From an uncultured Gammaproteobacteria bacterium (GTDB lineage: Bacteria; Pseudomonadota; Gammaproteobacteria; Pseudomonadales; Pseudohongiellaceae), in assembly GCA_903862645.1 (NCBI GenBank), contig CAIOZF010000173.1, positions 1 through 64,000 on the forward strand: a stretch of DNA of 64,000 bases. Direction: 5' to 3'. Under the pieces are notes generated by a model, which had not been told where the DNA came from, did no database searches, and saw nothing but the letters and a program-made list of their open reading frames with translations. A program made the translations under genes and the position numbers. Shown piece by piece: positions 54,401 to 61,542 of the stretch; position 1 is the first letter of the stretch, and each line of letters starts with the position of its first letter.

Positions 54401-55003
54401 GAGACTGTCCAGCTCCTTCAGTAAACTCAGGCTCAACTCGTGAGGGGCCGCAGTGGAGGCCTGACCGAACATGGCCTGCACACCTCGAACACGCTGCCGC
54501 AGCAGCGGCAGGATGTCAGGCACCGGGCAACTGCCCAGGAGTGGAGAATCGGTCGCCCTTGTCCCGTCCGGCGCCTCCGGCAGCAGACTCTTGCCCGCGG
54601 CCGCACGCAGGTTATTGAGCCTGCCCACGTCGAACTCCTCGTCATTCACCGCCGGACTCAGCCCCTTCAAGAAGCGGCTTAGGTGCAGGACGCTGATGCG
54701 AACCAGCGCGCCGAGCGACCCAGGCTGGCTAGCGCCGCCCATCCTCACGAATTGCGTGAGCAGCCCCGCCAACTCCGAGCAGAAGAGCACTGCTCGCCGG
54801 GCACCCCACAACCGGCACAACCCGGCAATGCGTTCGAGTGCCTGCAGTACATTGGTCAGTGCTACCTCCCTTGCCGCAGTCGGGACAACCGCCTCTGCTG
54901 CAGTCTTCACGACAACCTCCGCGACAACCGCTTCCAACTGCGCCGCGCAGTTCGCCAACACCCCGGACAATTCTTCAGCGCAAGACTCAACCATAGCCAG
55001 CAC
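51413..55003 (-). CDS. ChpA/CheA-like kinase without CheW-binding and receiver domains
   Basis: A 1196-residue protein. The first ~780 residues are helical and degenerate, as in the multi-Hpt N terminus of ChpA, and the only convincing Hpt site is ELLHALHTLKGSARLFGCER with the His at about residue 815. After a linker (~850-930) and dimerisation helices comes a CheA-type ATPase: LEHLLRNAIDHGIEPISLRR (N box), LELRDDGAGIDS (G1) and GHGIGLAMVNSV (G2). The protein stops 35-40 residues later. The P5 (CheW-like) domain and the receiver normally ending ChpA are absent. It follows pilG- and pilH-like genes and gshB as in Pseudomonas. Confidence 0.8.
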   Translation of the reverse strand: MLAMVESCAEELSGVLANCAAQLEAVVAEVVVKTAAEAVVPTAAREVALTNVLQALERIAGLCRLWGARRAVLFCSELAGLLTQFVRMGGASQPGSLGALVRISVLHLSRFLKGLSPAVNDEEFDVGRLNNLRAAAGKSLLPEAPDGTRATDSPLLGSCPVPDILPLLRQRVRGVQAMFGQASTAAPHELSLSLLKELDSLDSVLQVLGPTWFGSPGAEEPRDAGRIAGLLLRLDLQIGFLLATQAPARISVPEAVLGRRKRSVPVATECLLHDARQRWYELAHRRLSELLGPLAAAPISQGAVPEDVGCALLALYRPLQLVTNARDGLLPRSDVSALLTECEHLLQHLWCWQRVATSLDGGIPQGLAARGRRLVLHVQLLLLRALDAEAGNLCPGDSLWTTPAWRKLLTQQKHALVRDSRHLQRLQRSSWRRRLATEYPPEPEWLNLVGAELAAELNLMSQNLQRCQQQGGSEESDFPADLFCTVVCRQALNALLIGELELYEVLESLRQLLTTLLERQVSVGADELAVLRQLHELLHSQVGPPPGAQEQHGPSPQMAFGSEPAKDALSASTNLPQKALASLQISISACVARWQALPRSDDVDVSVERACDDGLAQRACIAIAQLPVYLAQNIRELLPAAERLEACANDPGWFAGLNRVLIVELRMLATGARALQVYRVARLSAVLAEVHQALAESTTACPEATLLTRLADAHRQLRRGLNQAAARREVSNPREAIASLYQCLDQLQAAPQLVSHDRLPGPWPHTSTAFEFDSESFRVFRREAEALVERIDAHLSGLSASLTAAVPDELLHALHTLKGSARLFGCERIASLCHRSESVLLAGKPFALSRPTAVAECSSAVQYDCHNVDDDAVERRNAHGKPLVNELASLGALISELRVALDELSATGPSLDDPATHEQASNTRPPAPCGSVFLAAPEHSVPIPALALQRITALAGSARTQVRAALDVLQSCRHEQDAARLSLLVDLLIEQERCIVQLDEEVAGSRLVSFARVTPRLQRLAGRHSNQLDRQLRFQVRNDALRVDRLMLEQLIAPLEHLLRNAIDHGIEPISLRRARGKPDGGFVTLDMQERDANLVLELRDDGAGIDSRSLTERASQLGMALEVSVESQQRLQWVLLPGFSTRKRATQDAGHGIGLAMVNSVVTALGGRVEVESTAGVGSCFRLLLPRWDIAPKPV

Positions 55004-55373
55004 CGATTCCCGAATCTGTCGTCCCCTGCAGCTGCGCGATCCGTGCCGCCAGCCGCGGTGCCGTAATCGGCCTGGTCAACACACCCTGCAGACCCAGAGC
55101 TCGCGCCCAGATGTCATCGGTTTCACGCCACACCCCACTCATCAGCAGCACCTGGCTGACCCCGGCCCGCAGCAGACTGAGCCCGGCATCGAAGCCGTTG
55201 TCCTGCAGTAGATTCAGCTCCACCAACGCCAGATCGATTCCCCCGGCCACGACCGCTGCCTGCGCGTCGGACAAGTCGACGACAGCAGCAACCTCATGCC
55301 CGAGCGCGCGCAGTTGACGCCCCAGATGCAGTGCCTGTGTCGGTGAATCATCCAGCAACAGGATGCGCAGCAT
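54987..55373 (-). CDS. PilH-like pseudo-receiver
   Basis: A 128-residue single receiver aligning without gaps to the first 52 residues of PilH: RILLLDDSPTQALHLG, acidic D8-D9, but Glu at position 52 where PilH has the phosphorylated Asp (LALVELNLLQDNG), and Arg at 101 in place of the invariant Lys (VLTRPIT). Ser79 is kept. The MP of xxMPG after the acceptor site is also gone. It cannot be phosphorylated in the usual way, and Glu may mimic the active form. Start at 55373 overlaps the PilG stop by 26 bases, and its end overlaps the kinase start by 17 bases. Confidence 0.75.
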   Translation of the reverse strand: MLRILLLDDSPTQALHLGRQLRALGHEVAAVVDLSDAQAAVVAGGIDLALVELNLLQDNGFDAGLSLLRAGVSQVLLMSGVWRETDDIWARALGLQGVLTRPITAPRLAARIAQLQGTTDSGIGAGYG

Positions 55374-55824
55374 CACCGACCTCCTCTCCAGCCACCGCAG
55401 AGGGCGTCTCCTCCCCTGCCGTCGGCACCAGCGCCGCAATCGCCTCCAGCAGATCCGCCTTGAGAAAGGGCTTGAGGATATAGCGTCGCGCTCCGGCCAA
55501 CTCCGCTCGTGCTCTATCCAGCAGTCCGTCGCTACCCGATATCAACACCACTGGCGTCTCCCCGAACTGCGGGCTGGCCCGGATCAGTGCACAAGCCTGA
55601 AACCCATCCAGACCCGGCATCATCACATCCATGAAAATAATGTCCGGCCGCAGCGCGGCGATGCGGCACAGGGCGTCAAACCCATCCTCCGCGAGCGTGA
55701 TCTGACACCCCATGGATTCCAGCATCCCCTTCGCACTCTGCCGAATGCTCCTGCTGTCATCGACGAGCAGCACTTTGAGTTGGGGCGCGTTTTCAGTAGT
55801 ACGTTTGTTAGATCTGGCTTCCAT
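55348..55824 (-). CDS. pilG: PilG-like response regulator
   Basis: A 158-residue single-domain receiver with intact residues: D22-D23 in VLLVDDSRSIRQ, the phospho-acceptor Asp66 in IIFMDVMMPGLDGFQ, Ser in VVLISGSDG, and Lys in RYILKPFLK. It is close to Pseudomonas PilG (FDALxxIA, FQACALI). PilG promotes type IV pilus extension when phosphorylated by ChpA. AAGGAG lies 7 bases before the ATG at 55824. The frame extends to 55899 but without a ribosome site. It diverges from gshB. Confidence 0.88.
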   Translation of the reverse strand: MEARSNKRTTENAPQLKVLLVDDSRSIRQSAKGMLESMGCQITLAEDGFDALCRIAALRPDIIFMDVMMPGLDGFQACALIRASPQFGETPVVLISGSDGLLDRARAELAGARRYILKPFLKADLLEAIAALVPTAGEETPSAVAGEEVGDAAHPVAG

Positions 55825-56013
55825 GCCAATCTCCTTTTGCTGCAGTGTGTTGGCAGGATCTGCGCGACAGGCAGAGACTTCCACATAAAGGTCTAGCACA
55901 GCTTCTCAATTTCCGCGAATTCGCCCGCGTCGATACGAAGCGGGAGTTGGGTTATGATCTAAGCAACCTCCGGGTCTCATGACTCAATCAGAAACCGAAC
56001 TACAGGCGCGCAC

Positions 56014-56976
56014 ATGACCATCAGACTCGGCATCGTAATGGACCCGATCCAGACCATCAGCTACAAGAAAGACACCAGCCTCGCCATGCTCATCGCCGCC
56101 CAAGAGCGTGGATGGGAGCTTTATTACATGGAACAGTCGGACCTGTATCTGCAGGACGGCGTGGCAATGGGCCTGATGCGCCAGCTGAATGTGGCATGGG
56201 ACGAAAAGCAGTGGTACTCCTTCGGCGAAGCCAGCGACGAGCCGCTGGGCAATCTCGACGTCATCCTGATGCGCAAGGACCCGCCATTCGACAATGAGTA
56301 TATTTACTCGACCTACATCCTGGAGCAGGCCGAGAACGCTGGCTGTCTGGTGGTCAACAGGCCGCGCAGCCTGCGCGACTGCAACGAGAAGCTGTTTGCT
56401 ACCCAGTTCCCCCAGTGCTGCCCGCCGCTGGTGGTTAGCAATAACACCACCGTGCTGAAGCACTTCCACGTCACCCACGGCGACGTAATCTTCAAGCCGC
56501 TGGACGGCATGGGTGGCTCGTCGATCTTCCGTCTGCGTCACGATGACCCCAACGTCAGTGTCATCATAGAGACTCTGACCGGGCACGGCCGCACACCTAT
56601 CATGGCGCAGCGCTTCATTCCCGAGATCGTCAACGGCGACAAGCGCATCCTGCTGGTGGACGGTGATCCGGTGCCCTATGCACTGGCGCGCGTCCCGGCC
56701 CGAGGCGAAACCCGTGGCAATCTGGCAGCCGGCGGCAGTGGCATCCCGCAGCCACTAAGTGATCGCGATCGCTGGATCTGCAGTCAGGTACGCGAATCGG
56801 TCAGAGAGAAAGGACTGCTGTTCGTGGGCCTGGACGTGATCGGCGATTACCTCACCGAGATTAACGTGACCAGCCCGACCTGTGTGCGCGAGTTGAACAA
56901 GGCGTACAATCTGGACATCGCCGGTGATCTGATGCGCAGTATCGAGAGCCGACTGGTGGAACGCGACCAATCCTGA
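56014..56976 (+). CDS. gshB: glutathione synthetase GshB
   Basis: A 320-residue ATP-grasp ligase joining gamma-glutamylcysteine and glycine. LGIVMDPIQTISYKKDTSLAML, LMRKDPPFDNEYIYSTYIL, FKPLDGMGGSSIFRL, QRFIPEIVNGDKRILLVDG and the ending TEINVTSPTCVREL match E. coli GshB throughout, including length. It completes the pathway begun by gshA at 6684. TATGAT at 55953-55958 might be its -10 box. Confidence 0.96.
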   Translation: MTIRLGIVMDPIQTISYKKDTSLAMLIAAQERGWELYYMEQSDLYLQDGVAMGLMRQLNVAWDEKQWYSFGEASDEPLGNLDVILMRKDPPFDNEYIYSTYILEQAENAGCLVVNRPRSLRDCNEKLFATQFPQCCPPLVVSNNTTVLKHFHVTHGDVIFKPLDGMGGSSIFRLRHDDPNVSVIIETLTGHGRTPIMAQRFIPEIVNGDKRILLVDGDPVPYALARVPARGETRGNLAAGGSGIPQPLSDRDRWICSQVRESVREKGLLFVGLDVIGDYLTEINVTSPTCVRELNKAYNLDIAGDLMRSIESRLVERDQS

Positions 56977-57010
56977 CACGGAATCAACCCAAAACCGATC
57001 GTGAGAGCGA

Positions 57011-57931
57011 ATGCCCAACATAGCCAAAGCCAGCAAAGAAAGCCCCATGATCAGGAACACCGACGTCAGTGCGGCACTGAGCAAGGACCGCTTCGGCTTC
57101 ACGATCTTCCTGTCCGGCTGCCTGCACATCATGCTGATCGTCGGCGTGGGCTTCACATACCTGGAAGAGAGTAACAGCACACCTGCCGTCGAGATCACCC
57201 TCGCGCAGTATCGCAGCGATGTCGCACCCGATGAGGCCGATTTCGTTGCCCAGGAAAACCAGAGCGGCAGCGGCGTGCTTGATACGGCGGCGACACCCAC
57301 CACCCCCTTTGTCTCCGCGTTCCATGACGAGGTGATTCAGCGTGTGGACCCGGTTCCGCAGGCGCCGACCCCCAGTCAGCAGGCCGACCCCAATGACCTG
57401 GCTCTGTTGAACGCGACCACGGCCGATTTCGCTGTCGAGGAACAACTGGTAGAAGACAATCCCGAGACCGACAAACCGATCTCCGACACAGCCACACCAG
57501 AAGAATTGAGCCTCGCTATCGCCAGCCTGCAGGCACAGTTGGATCTTCAACAGCAGGCCTATGCCAAGCGTCCGCGCACCTACACGATATCCTCCGCGTC
57601 CACCCAGAAGCGCGACGACGCGCTTTATCTGGATTCGTGGCGCAAGCGCATTGAGGCGGTGGGCAATCTGAATTATCCGCAGCAGGCGCGCGAACAGGAA
57701 ATCTATGGCAGCCTGCGCATGCTGGTGTCACTGCGGCCCAACGGTACAGTGCAAGAAATCCGCATTCTGCAAGGTTCTGGTCAGCGTGTGCTGGACGAGG
57801 CGGCCATCAACATCGTGAGTCTGGCAGCGCCCTTCGACCCGTTCCCTCCAGAGTTGCTGGAGCAAGTCGACATCCTTGAAATCATTCGCACCTGGCGCTT
57901 TCACCAGGGCAATTCGTTCAGCAGTGAGTGA
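57011..57931 (+). CDS. TonB-family energy transducer (TonB3-like)
   Basis: A 306-residue protein. One N-terminal transmembrane helix (residues ~31-51, FLSGCLHIMLIVGVGFTYL) is followed by a long flexible periplasmic region with acidic patches, not the usual Pro-Lys repeat, and a TonB C-terminal domain (YPQQAREQEIYGSLRMLVSL, IRTWRF). In Pseudomonas the gene between gshB and algH is tonB3, needed for twitching motility. Start may be 57011 or the Met at 57047. No exbB/exbD nearby. Confidence 0.85.
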   Translation: MPNIAKASKESPMIRNTDVSAALSKDRFGFTIFLSGCLHIMLIVGVGFTYLEESNSTPAVEITLAQYRSDVAPDEADFVAQENQSGSGVLDTAATPTTPFVSAFHDEVIQRVDPVPQAPTPSQQADPNDLALLNATTADFAVEEQLVEDNPETDKPISDTATPEELSLAIASLQAQLDLQQQAYAKRPRTYTISSASTQKRDDALYLDSWRKRIEAVGNLNYPQQAREQEIYGSLRMLVSLRPNGTVQEIRILQGSGQRVLDEAAINIVSLAAPFDPFPPELLEQVDILEIIRTWRFHQGNSFSSE

Positions 57932-57941
57932 AGGAATTCTT

Positions 57942-58538
57942 ATGCACGACGAAGCGGAATATCAGGCGACACCCGGGACACTGGCCAATCAATTCCTGAT
58001 CGCCATGCCACATCTGCAGGATCCCTGGTTCGCACGCACCGTCACCTATCTGTGGAAACACAACGAGGAGGGCGCGCTTGGCATCGTCATCAACAAACCG
58101 TCCAGCATGCTGCTATCTGAACTGCTCGCAGAGTTGAACATTGATGCCGAACTGCGGCGAGGTGACCGTATATTCCATAGTCAGCGTGTGATGACTGGCG
58201 GACCAGTGGAGAAGCACAAGGGCTTTATCCTGCACGAGAGTGGTCGCAATTGGGAGTACACCTTGCCGATTACACCTGGGCTGAGTTTGTCGATGTCCAA
58301 AGACATTCTCGCCGACATCGCCAATGGCAAGGGCCCTGAAAATTATCTGGTGGCGCTGGGCTGCGCGGGCTGGGAGTCCGGACAGCTCGAACGAGAAATC
58401 GGCGACAACTTCTGGCTCACGGCGCCCGCCATTCCCGCATTGATCTTCTCCACCGACTACGAAGGCAAGCCCGGAGCGGCCGCCGCAAGTCTTGGCGTCA
58501 GCCTCAGCCAGCTCTCCAGCATTGCGGGACATTCATGA
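57942..58538 (+). CDS. algH: YqgE/AlgH family protein
   Basis: A 198-residue member of the AlgH/YqgE family. LANQFLIAMPHLQDPWFARTVTYLW, GALGIVINKP, GGPVEKHKGFILH and the end LVALGCAGWESGQLEREI are the family signatures. Structure is known, function is uncertain. AAGGA precedes the ATG at 57942. The frame opened 22 codons earlier in tonB. The next gene, ruvX, is 39 bases downstream, which is the usual pair. Confidence 0.93.
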   Translation: MHDEAEYQATPGTLANQFLIAMPHLQDPWFARTVTYLWKHNEEGALGIVINKPSSMLLSELLAELNIDAELRRGDRIFHSQRVMTGGPVEKHKGFILHESGRNWEYTLPITPGLSLSMSKDILADIANGKGPENYLVALGCAGWESGQLEREIGDNFWLTAPAIPALIFSTDYEGKPGAAAASLGVSLSQLSSIAGHS

Positions 58539-58577
58539 ACGTGCCGCGCGTCTTTCCATGCCGAGAAGCACACTGAC

Positions 58578-59024
58578 ATGGATGCCTTTCCTGTGAAAAA
58601 GCCCGGGGACATCTCTGCACTGGGTTTCGACTTCGGCACCAAACGCATCGGCGTGGCCAGCGGGCAATCCATCATCGGCACGGCCGGTGCACTCGGCCCG
58701 ATTGCAGCGCGCGACGGCATTCCCGACTGGCAGATTCTGGATAAGTTGATCGAGAAATGGCAACCGGATGTCTTCGTGGTGGGGCTGCCATTCAACATGG
58801 ATGGCAGCGAGAGTGAATTGTTATTCAAGGCACGCAAGTTCGGCAATCGACTCAACGCGCGCTATCACAAACCCTGCTATGGGATGGACGAGCGCCTCAG
58901 CTCTTTCGAGGCACGCGGGCAGTTATTGCGCGGGGAGTCCACCGCACAGCTGGACAGCCTGGCGGCGCAGCTGGTTCTGGAATCTTGGTTCAGCGGGCTG
59001 GCAGAAAAATTCCACGAGCAGTAG
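58578..59024 (+). CDS. ruvX: pre-16S rRNA nuclease RuvX (YqgF)
   Basis: A 148-residue RNase H-like protein. Acidic catalytic sites lie in GFDFGTKRIGVA, VVGLPFNMDGSES, DERLSSFEA and LDSLAAQLVLESW. It processes the 5' end of 16S rRNA, though it was first called a Holliday junction resolvase. pyrR/pyrB that follow in Pseudomonas are missing. Confidence 0.93.
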   Translation: MDAFPVKKPGDISALGFDFGTKRIGVASGQSIIGTAGALGPIAARDGIPDWQILDKLIEKWQPDVFVVGLPFNMDGSESELLFKARKFGNRLNARYHKPCYGMDERLSSFEARGQLLRGESTAQLDSLAAQLVLESWFSGLAEKFHEQ

Positions 59025-59032
59025 AAGTGCCC

Positions 59033-59046
59033 TGTGGGAGCGGAGT
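59033..59046. repeat. REP half-site after ruvX
   Basis: TGTGGGAGCGGAG is one arm of the REP-like consensus without a matching partner nearby, between the converging ruvX and pilT genes. Confidence 0.4.
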
Positions 59047-59058
59047 GCTGCAAATTTA

Positions 59059-60093
59059 TCAGAACGAATCGGGCATCTTGGCCTTGGCCCGCGCCGCTTC
59101 CCTGGTGATGACGCCCTTCTGCACCAGTTCCTTGAGGGACTGATCCAGCGTCCTCATCCCGTACTGCGAGCCAGTCTGAATTGCTGAGTACATCTGTGCC
59201 ACCTTGTCCTCGCGGATCAGGTTGCGGATTGCAGGTGTGCCGATCATGATTTCGTGTGCCGCCACTCGGCCACCGCCATTCTTTTTCAGCAGCGCCTGAG
59301 AAACTACCGCTTGCAGAGATTCCGATAGCATCGAACGTACCATGGACTTTTCCGCAGCAGGGAACACGTCGATGATTCGGTCGATGGTCTTGGCAGCGGA
59401 CGTGGTGTGCAGCGTTCCGAAAACGAGGTGACCGGTCTCTGCGGCAGTCAGTGCCAGACGGATCGTTTCCAGGTCGCGCAATTCACCCACCAGAATGATA
59501 TCCGGGTCTTCACGCAGCGCAGATCGCAGCGCTTCTGCGAAACCCAACGTATCGCGATGGACTTCGCGCTGGTTGACCAGACACTTCTTGCTTTCGTGAA
59601 CAAATTCAATGGGGTCTTCGATGGTAAGGATGTGTTCATAGCGGGTGTTGTTGACGTAGTCCATCATGGCGGCAAGCGTAGTGCTCTTGCCCGAACCGGT
59701 AGGCCCCGTCACGACTACCAGCCCCCTCGCGAGATCGGACATATCGCGAAAGATCTGCCCCATGCCCAGTTGCTCCATCGACAGCACTTGGGAGGGAATG
59801 GTACGAAACACGGCCGCCGCTCCGCGGTTCTGATTGAAGGCGTTCACCCTGAAGCGCGCGAGTCCCGACACCTCGAAGGAGAAGTCTGTCTCCATGAACT
59901 GTTCGTAGTCCTTGCGCTGTTTATCGGTCATGATCTCGTAGATGAGACCATGAACTTCCTTGTGATCCATGGAGGGGATATTGATCTTGCGCATGTCACC
60001 GTCGACACGGATCAGGGGCGGCATGCCTGCGGTGAGATGCAGATCCGATGCGCCTTGTTTAACACTGAAACCCAGTAATTCGGTGATATCCAT
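59059..60093 (-). CDS. pilT: type IV pilus retraction ATPase PilT
   Basis: A 344-residue hexameric ATPase that retracts type IV pili. Walker A VVTGPTGSGKSTTLAAM, Asp box, Walker B DIILVGELRDLETIRLAL, His box ETGHLVFGTLHT, and the AIRNLIRE motif near residue 290 are all intact, so the motor should be functional. Length matches the 344 residues of Pseudomonas PilT. It diverges from yggS, as in Pseudomonas. No pilU follows within the window. Confidence 0.96.
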   Translation of the reverse strand: MDITELLGFSVKQGASDLHLTAGMPPLIRVDGDMRKINIPSMDHKEVHGLIYEIMTDKQRKDYEQFMETDFSFEVSGLARFRVNAFNQNRGAAAVFRTIPSQVLSMEQLGMGQIFRDMSDLARGLVVVTGPTGSGKSTTLAAMMDYVNNTRYEHILTIEDPIEFVHESKKCLVNQREVHRDTLGFAEALRSALREDPDIILVGELRDLETIRLALTAAETGHLVFGTLHTTSAAKTIDRIIDVFPAAEKSMVRSMLSESLQAVVSQALLKKNGGGRVAAHEIMIGTPAIRNLIREDKVAQMYSAIQTGSQYGMRTLDQSLKELVQKGVITREAARAKAKMPDSF

Positions 60094-60149
60094 TGTGAGG
60101 TCTGCCCTTGATTCGGAATGAGATGGTCAAGTGGTGTCCAGAACTGCTG

Positions 60150-60158
60150 TGCTATAGT
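60150..60158 (+). promoter_or_regulatory. extended -10 promoter of yggS
   Basis: TATAGT (60153-60158) preceded by TGC lies 41 bases before the yggS start in the pilT-yggS divergent gap. Confidence 0.45.
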
Positions 60159-60199
60159 TCAGGCCGTTACAACAGTCATATGATCGGTATCCAGAAGTC

Positions 60200-60883
60200 A
60201 TGGCAAGCATAACAGAAAACATTTTCACAGTTCGTGAACAGATCGGCAAAGCCGCCCGCGACTGCGGCAGGCCCGCTGCATCCGTCACATTGCTTGCCGT
60301 GAGCAAGACTCAGGGGGCGGACAAGGTGCGCGAGGCCTATGCGGCGGGGCAACGCGACTTCGGCGAAAATTATGTGCAGGAGGCTCTGGACAAGATCAAG
60401 ACATTGCCTCTGCCCGGCCTGTGCTGGCACTTCATTGGTCCGATCCAGTCCAACAAAACCCGTGAGATCGCTGAGCACTTCGACTGGGTACACAGCGTGG
60501 ACCGATTGAAGATCGCTCAACGACTCAACGCACAGCGCCCTCTCCAGACGGGGCCTCTCAACGTCTGCATTCAGGTCAATATTTCAGCGGAAGACACCAA
60601 GTCCGGAGTCGCGCTGATGGAAGTGGCTGCGCTGTCTGACGCAATCAATAGACTGGAGAATCTGCGCCTGCGGGGTCTGATGGCAATCCCCGCACCCTGC
60701 GCTGATGTGCAGCAGCAACGCCTGATGTTTCGTCCATTGATGCAATTGCTGCAAAGCCTTGCAAAGGCGTACCCCCAGATGGATACACTCTCAATCGGCA
60801 TGAGTGGAGATTACGCGGCGGCAATAGCGGAAGGTTCCACAATCGTCAGAATCGGTGCGGCGATTTTCGGAGCTCGGCAGTGA
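60200..60883 (+). CDS. yggS: PLP homeostasis protein YggS
   Basis: A 227-residue fold III PLP-binding protein. The PLP lysine is in LLAVSKTQGADKVREAY, then FGENYVQEALDKI, WHFIGPIQSNKTREI and LSIGMSGDYAAAIAEGSTIVRIG (phosphate-binding). It controls PLP levels and amino acid metabolism without catalytic activity. proC and yggT, its usual followers, are absent. Confidence 0.95.
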   Translation: MASITENIFTVREQIGKAARDCGRPAASVTLLAVSKTQGADKVREAYAAGQRDFGENYVQEALDKIKTLPLPGLCWHFIGPIQSNKTREIAEHFDWVHSVDRLKIAQRLNAQRPLQTGPLNVCIQVNISAEDTKSGVALMEVAALSDAINRLENLRLRGLMAIPAPCADVQQQRLMFRPLMQLLQSLAKAYPQMDTLSIGMSGDYAAAIAEGSTIVRIGAAIFGARQ

Positions 60884-60947
60884 AGTGCCAGGTCACTCTT
60901 CCCTGTAATTTACAGGTAGTCGTTTACCACTACTCATTTGCCACCAA

Positions 60948-61277
60948 TCACAGATGCTTGAACGAGAGCCCGCAATGCGCGCACTGTGAACGAAATGGAT
61001 TGAGAAAAAACCGTTTCACAAAAAATTGTTCATGACATTCAGGGCAACGTTTGACCGAGGCACTGATGCCGAAGAACGCATACAGCAGCATGTAGGAATA
61101 CATGATCACGGTGGAGGAGCTTCCCGAGTTGAGCAGTTGCGTTACCGCATAGACATAGACAGGGAAGGTCCAGAAGCAGACGAACAAACGATTTCTGGCA
61201 GCGCGGATACTGAGCAGTAGGTTGTGCTGCACTTCTTCTTTGTGTGTTTTTGCAGACATCTTCTCGTGATCTGACAT
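60948..61277 (-). CDS. small membrane protein with a C-terminal zinc ribbon
   Basis: A 109-residue protein with two hydrophobic helices (residues ~31-50, FVCFWTFPVYVYAVTQLL, and 57-74, VIMYSYMLLYAFFGI). The C-terminal tail has two CxxC knuckles: RCPECHEQF and QCAHCGLSF, separated by 18 residues, typical of zinc ribbons. GGGGA sits before the ATG at 61277. The long upstream frame to 61727 has no coding character. Family not recognised. Confidence 0.6.
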   Translation of the reverse strand: MSDHEKMSAKTHKEEVQHNLLLSIRAARNRLFVCFWTFPVYVYAVTQLLNSGSSSTVIMYSYMLLYAFFGISASVKRCPECHEQFFVKRFFLNPFRSQCAHCGLSFKHL

Positions 61278-61306
61278 AGTTCCCCAGCCCGATGAGTGGA
61301 AGAGAC

Positions 61307-61332
61307 GCGTCCGGGCCCAGGACGCTCCCACA
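61307..61332. repeat. REP-like element upstream of fimX
   Basis: GCGTCC / GGACGC with a GGGCCCA loop, followed by TCCCACA. The stem differs from the GCGGGC form, but the end sequence and size match. It lies between the divergent zinc-ribbon gene and fimX. Confidence 0.55.
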
Positions 61333-61474
61333 TGAAAACTGACAAAGACAGTGGTGCCAGGCCTGGGTTGCCGGGCGGCCGCTGCGTTCGATGGCAGTGT
61401 ACACGTTGCCGGCCGGAAATCCGAGGTCGCCTGGCATTTTCCACGGGGCTGCCTGTCTGGCTGACGGGTTACCT

Positions 61475-61484
61475 GTGCTAAACT
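61475..61484 (+). promoter_or_regulatory. possible extended -10 of fimX
   Basis: TAAACT at 61479-61484 preceded by TGC, about 59 bases before the fimX start. No good -35. Confidence 0.35.
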
Positions 61485-61542
61485 CGGCCCATAGTGGTTG
61501 TTGCGCGACGTTAAAGAGTGATATTTCAGACCAGAGCCCGGT

